Positions 63,595-64,000 of a stretch of 64,000 nucleotides of DNA are shown here, one piece after another (the first letter of the stretch is position 1; each line of letters begins with the position of its first letter). The stretch comes from Sipunculus nudus (lineage: Eukaryota > Annelida > Sipuncula > Golfingiida > Sipunculidae), in the NCBI GenBank assembly GCA_026874595.1, contig CM049310.1:53447058-53511057 (forward strand), read 5' to 3'. The translations under genes were made by a program, and so were the position numbers. A model generated the notes under the pieces. It had not been told where the DNA came from. It saw nothing but the letters and a program-made list of their open reading frames with translations, and did no database searches.

Positions 63595-63655
63595 CCTGCA
63601 GCTGCGATCCCCTCATTTGCATACGTGCGAAACAAGGGGGGATCGCAGCTGCAGG
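63595..63655. other. Perfect 18-bp inverted repeat with 25-bp loop
   Basis: The left arm CCTGCAGCTGCGATCCCC (63,595-63,612) is perfectly complementary to 63,638-63,655. The loop contains ATTTGCAT, an octamer-type (POU) motif. It sits between two converging genes, so it may act as a transcription block, or as a cruciform-forming site for replication or packaging. Confidence 0.85.
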
Positions 63656-63739
63656 CGACGTGCGGGTGTGAACGCCAGACCGAGAATGTGTGGTGGCCCT
63701 GAAAAGGGCCGTTTTGGGGGTTGTGGGTCTCCCGCCTTA

Positions 63740-64000
63740 TCAAGCACTTTTCTCTGAATCGTCTCCCTTCTTGTAAAACATCCGCGGTGGCAAGTAGAGA
63801 ATGACCGGCTCACGGAACATGTGGCCACGAAATTTCAATAACAGGTTGGTGTTCAGTTCCATCAGTTCTACCAGGTCATTGAACACGGGGGTTGGGAATG
63901 CCCGTGAAACTCCCATGTGAAAGAATAAAGACGACGCGTACTCCCCGTGGTACTTGTCTGTGAGCAGCATCCGCACCTTGTCCAGGCACAAAAACTCCAG
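63740..64000 (-). CDS. Edge-truncated leftward gene, unknown
   Basis: The frame is open from the window edge to a stop at 63,740; no ATG start lies inside, so the N-terminus is to the right. The visible 87 residues contain LTDKYHGEYASSLFF, NDLVELMELNTNLLLKF and ILYLPPRMFYKK. I do not recognise it. It converges on the 107-aa gene across the hairpin. Confidence 0.65.
   Translation of the reverse strand: MEFLCLDKVRMLLTDKYHGEYASSLFFHMGVSRAFPTPVFNDLVELMELNTNLLLKFRGHMFREPVILYLPPRMFYKKGDDSEKSA

Larger units (their letters stand above)
41525..64000. mobile_element. Maverick/Polinton (adintovirus-like) element, right end outside window
   Basis: From about 41,530 the DNA changes abruptly to GC-rich, gene-dense sequence. 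It contains the diagnostic set: protein-primed PolB, packaging ATPase, retrovirus-like integrase with chromodomain, and double jelly-roll major capsid protein, plus several small virion-like proteins. Polintons are 15-25 kb self-synthesising transposons with terminal inverted repeats and 6-bp target duplications. At least 22 kb is visible. The left border is placed just before the 40-bp repeats by composition only; the terminal inverted repeat could not be confirmed because the right end is missing. Confidence 0.93.

Noticed and set aside
1-64000. CRISPR array, prokaryotic operon or rRNA genes
   Set aside because: No direct-repeat/spacer pattern, no Shine-Dalgarno-led gene clusters and no rRNA core sequences; TATA boxes, Kozak contexts, poly(A) signals and splice sites show eukaryotic DNA.

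Overview
The window joins two very different kinds of DNA. Bases 1 to about 41,500 are AT-rich, intron- and repeat-laden animal DNA with (TA)n microsatellites, long tandem repeats, a LINE and short inverted-repeat elements. The repeat style (GACCTTGACCTTTGACC-type tandem units, arrays that end in GGAC/GGAT tetranucleotide runs) is what I associate with bivalve molluscs. That is an inference from style, not an identification. From about 41,530 to the right edge the DNA becomes GC-rich, gene-dense and intron-poor. It is a Maverick/Polinton (adintovirus-like) element, a virus-derived self-replicating transposon. Its left end region is present; its right end lies beyond base 64,000.

Host part: the clearest host gene is on the minus strand. 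It has a 1.8-kb first coding exon (17,385-19,185) and a phase-compatible downstream exon at 10,707-10,880. Weaker microexon candidates lie at 4,620-4,664 and 4,797-4,846. The rest is intergenic or intronic. It holds a 2-kb element with long subrepeated terminal inverted repeats (6,459-8,441), SINE-like pieces, a dispersed repeat present three times, and tandem arrays at 13.4-14.7, 23.0-24.4, 24.6-27.2, 28.5-29.0 and 30.0-30.6 kb. A small MITE lies at 34.8 kb. A minus-strand CR1/Jockey-like LINE (36.06-40.9 kb) has its reverse transcriptase split by a 1,013-bp DNA transposon with a CTTAT target duplication.

Polinton part, left to right: a 40-bp tandem repeat array (41,561-41,960); a minus-strand acidic zinc-finger-like gene; a divergent promoter; protein-primed DNA polymerase B broken by two frame changes; the packaging ATPase, present twice because of a 1.58-kb tandem duplication; a large Trp-rich orphan protein; a protein with a histone-H1-like tail; a candidate minor capsid protein; a small basic virion-like protein; integrase with a chromodomain; a small membrane protein; a second basic protein; an AT-hook protein; the double jelly-roll major capsid protein; a protein with a PC4/SUB1-like domain; a mini-paralogue of the minor capsid candidate; a broken coiled-coil mini-gene; a 107-aa orphan; a perfect 18-bp hairpin; and an edge-truncated minus-strand gene.

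How the genes fit together: PolB would copy the element, integrase would insert it, and the ATPase, capsid proteins and basic core-like proteins would form and fill a particle. Almost every plus-strand gene or gene pair has its own TATA box 36-75 bp before its ATG (118 bp for the small membrane protein), often lying inside the preceding gene. Only the PolB/divergent-gene promoter and the PC4-like gene promoter also carry arrays of CCAAT boxes at roughly 28-bp steps, which suggests a separate (perhaps early) class of promoter. No maturation protease was recognised in the window, although some proteins carry adenain-like cleavage motifs. It may lie to the right of the window.
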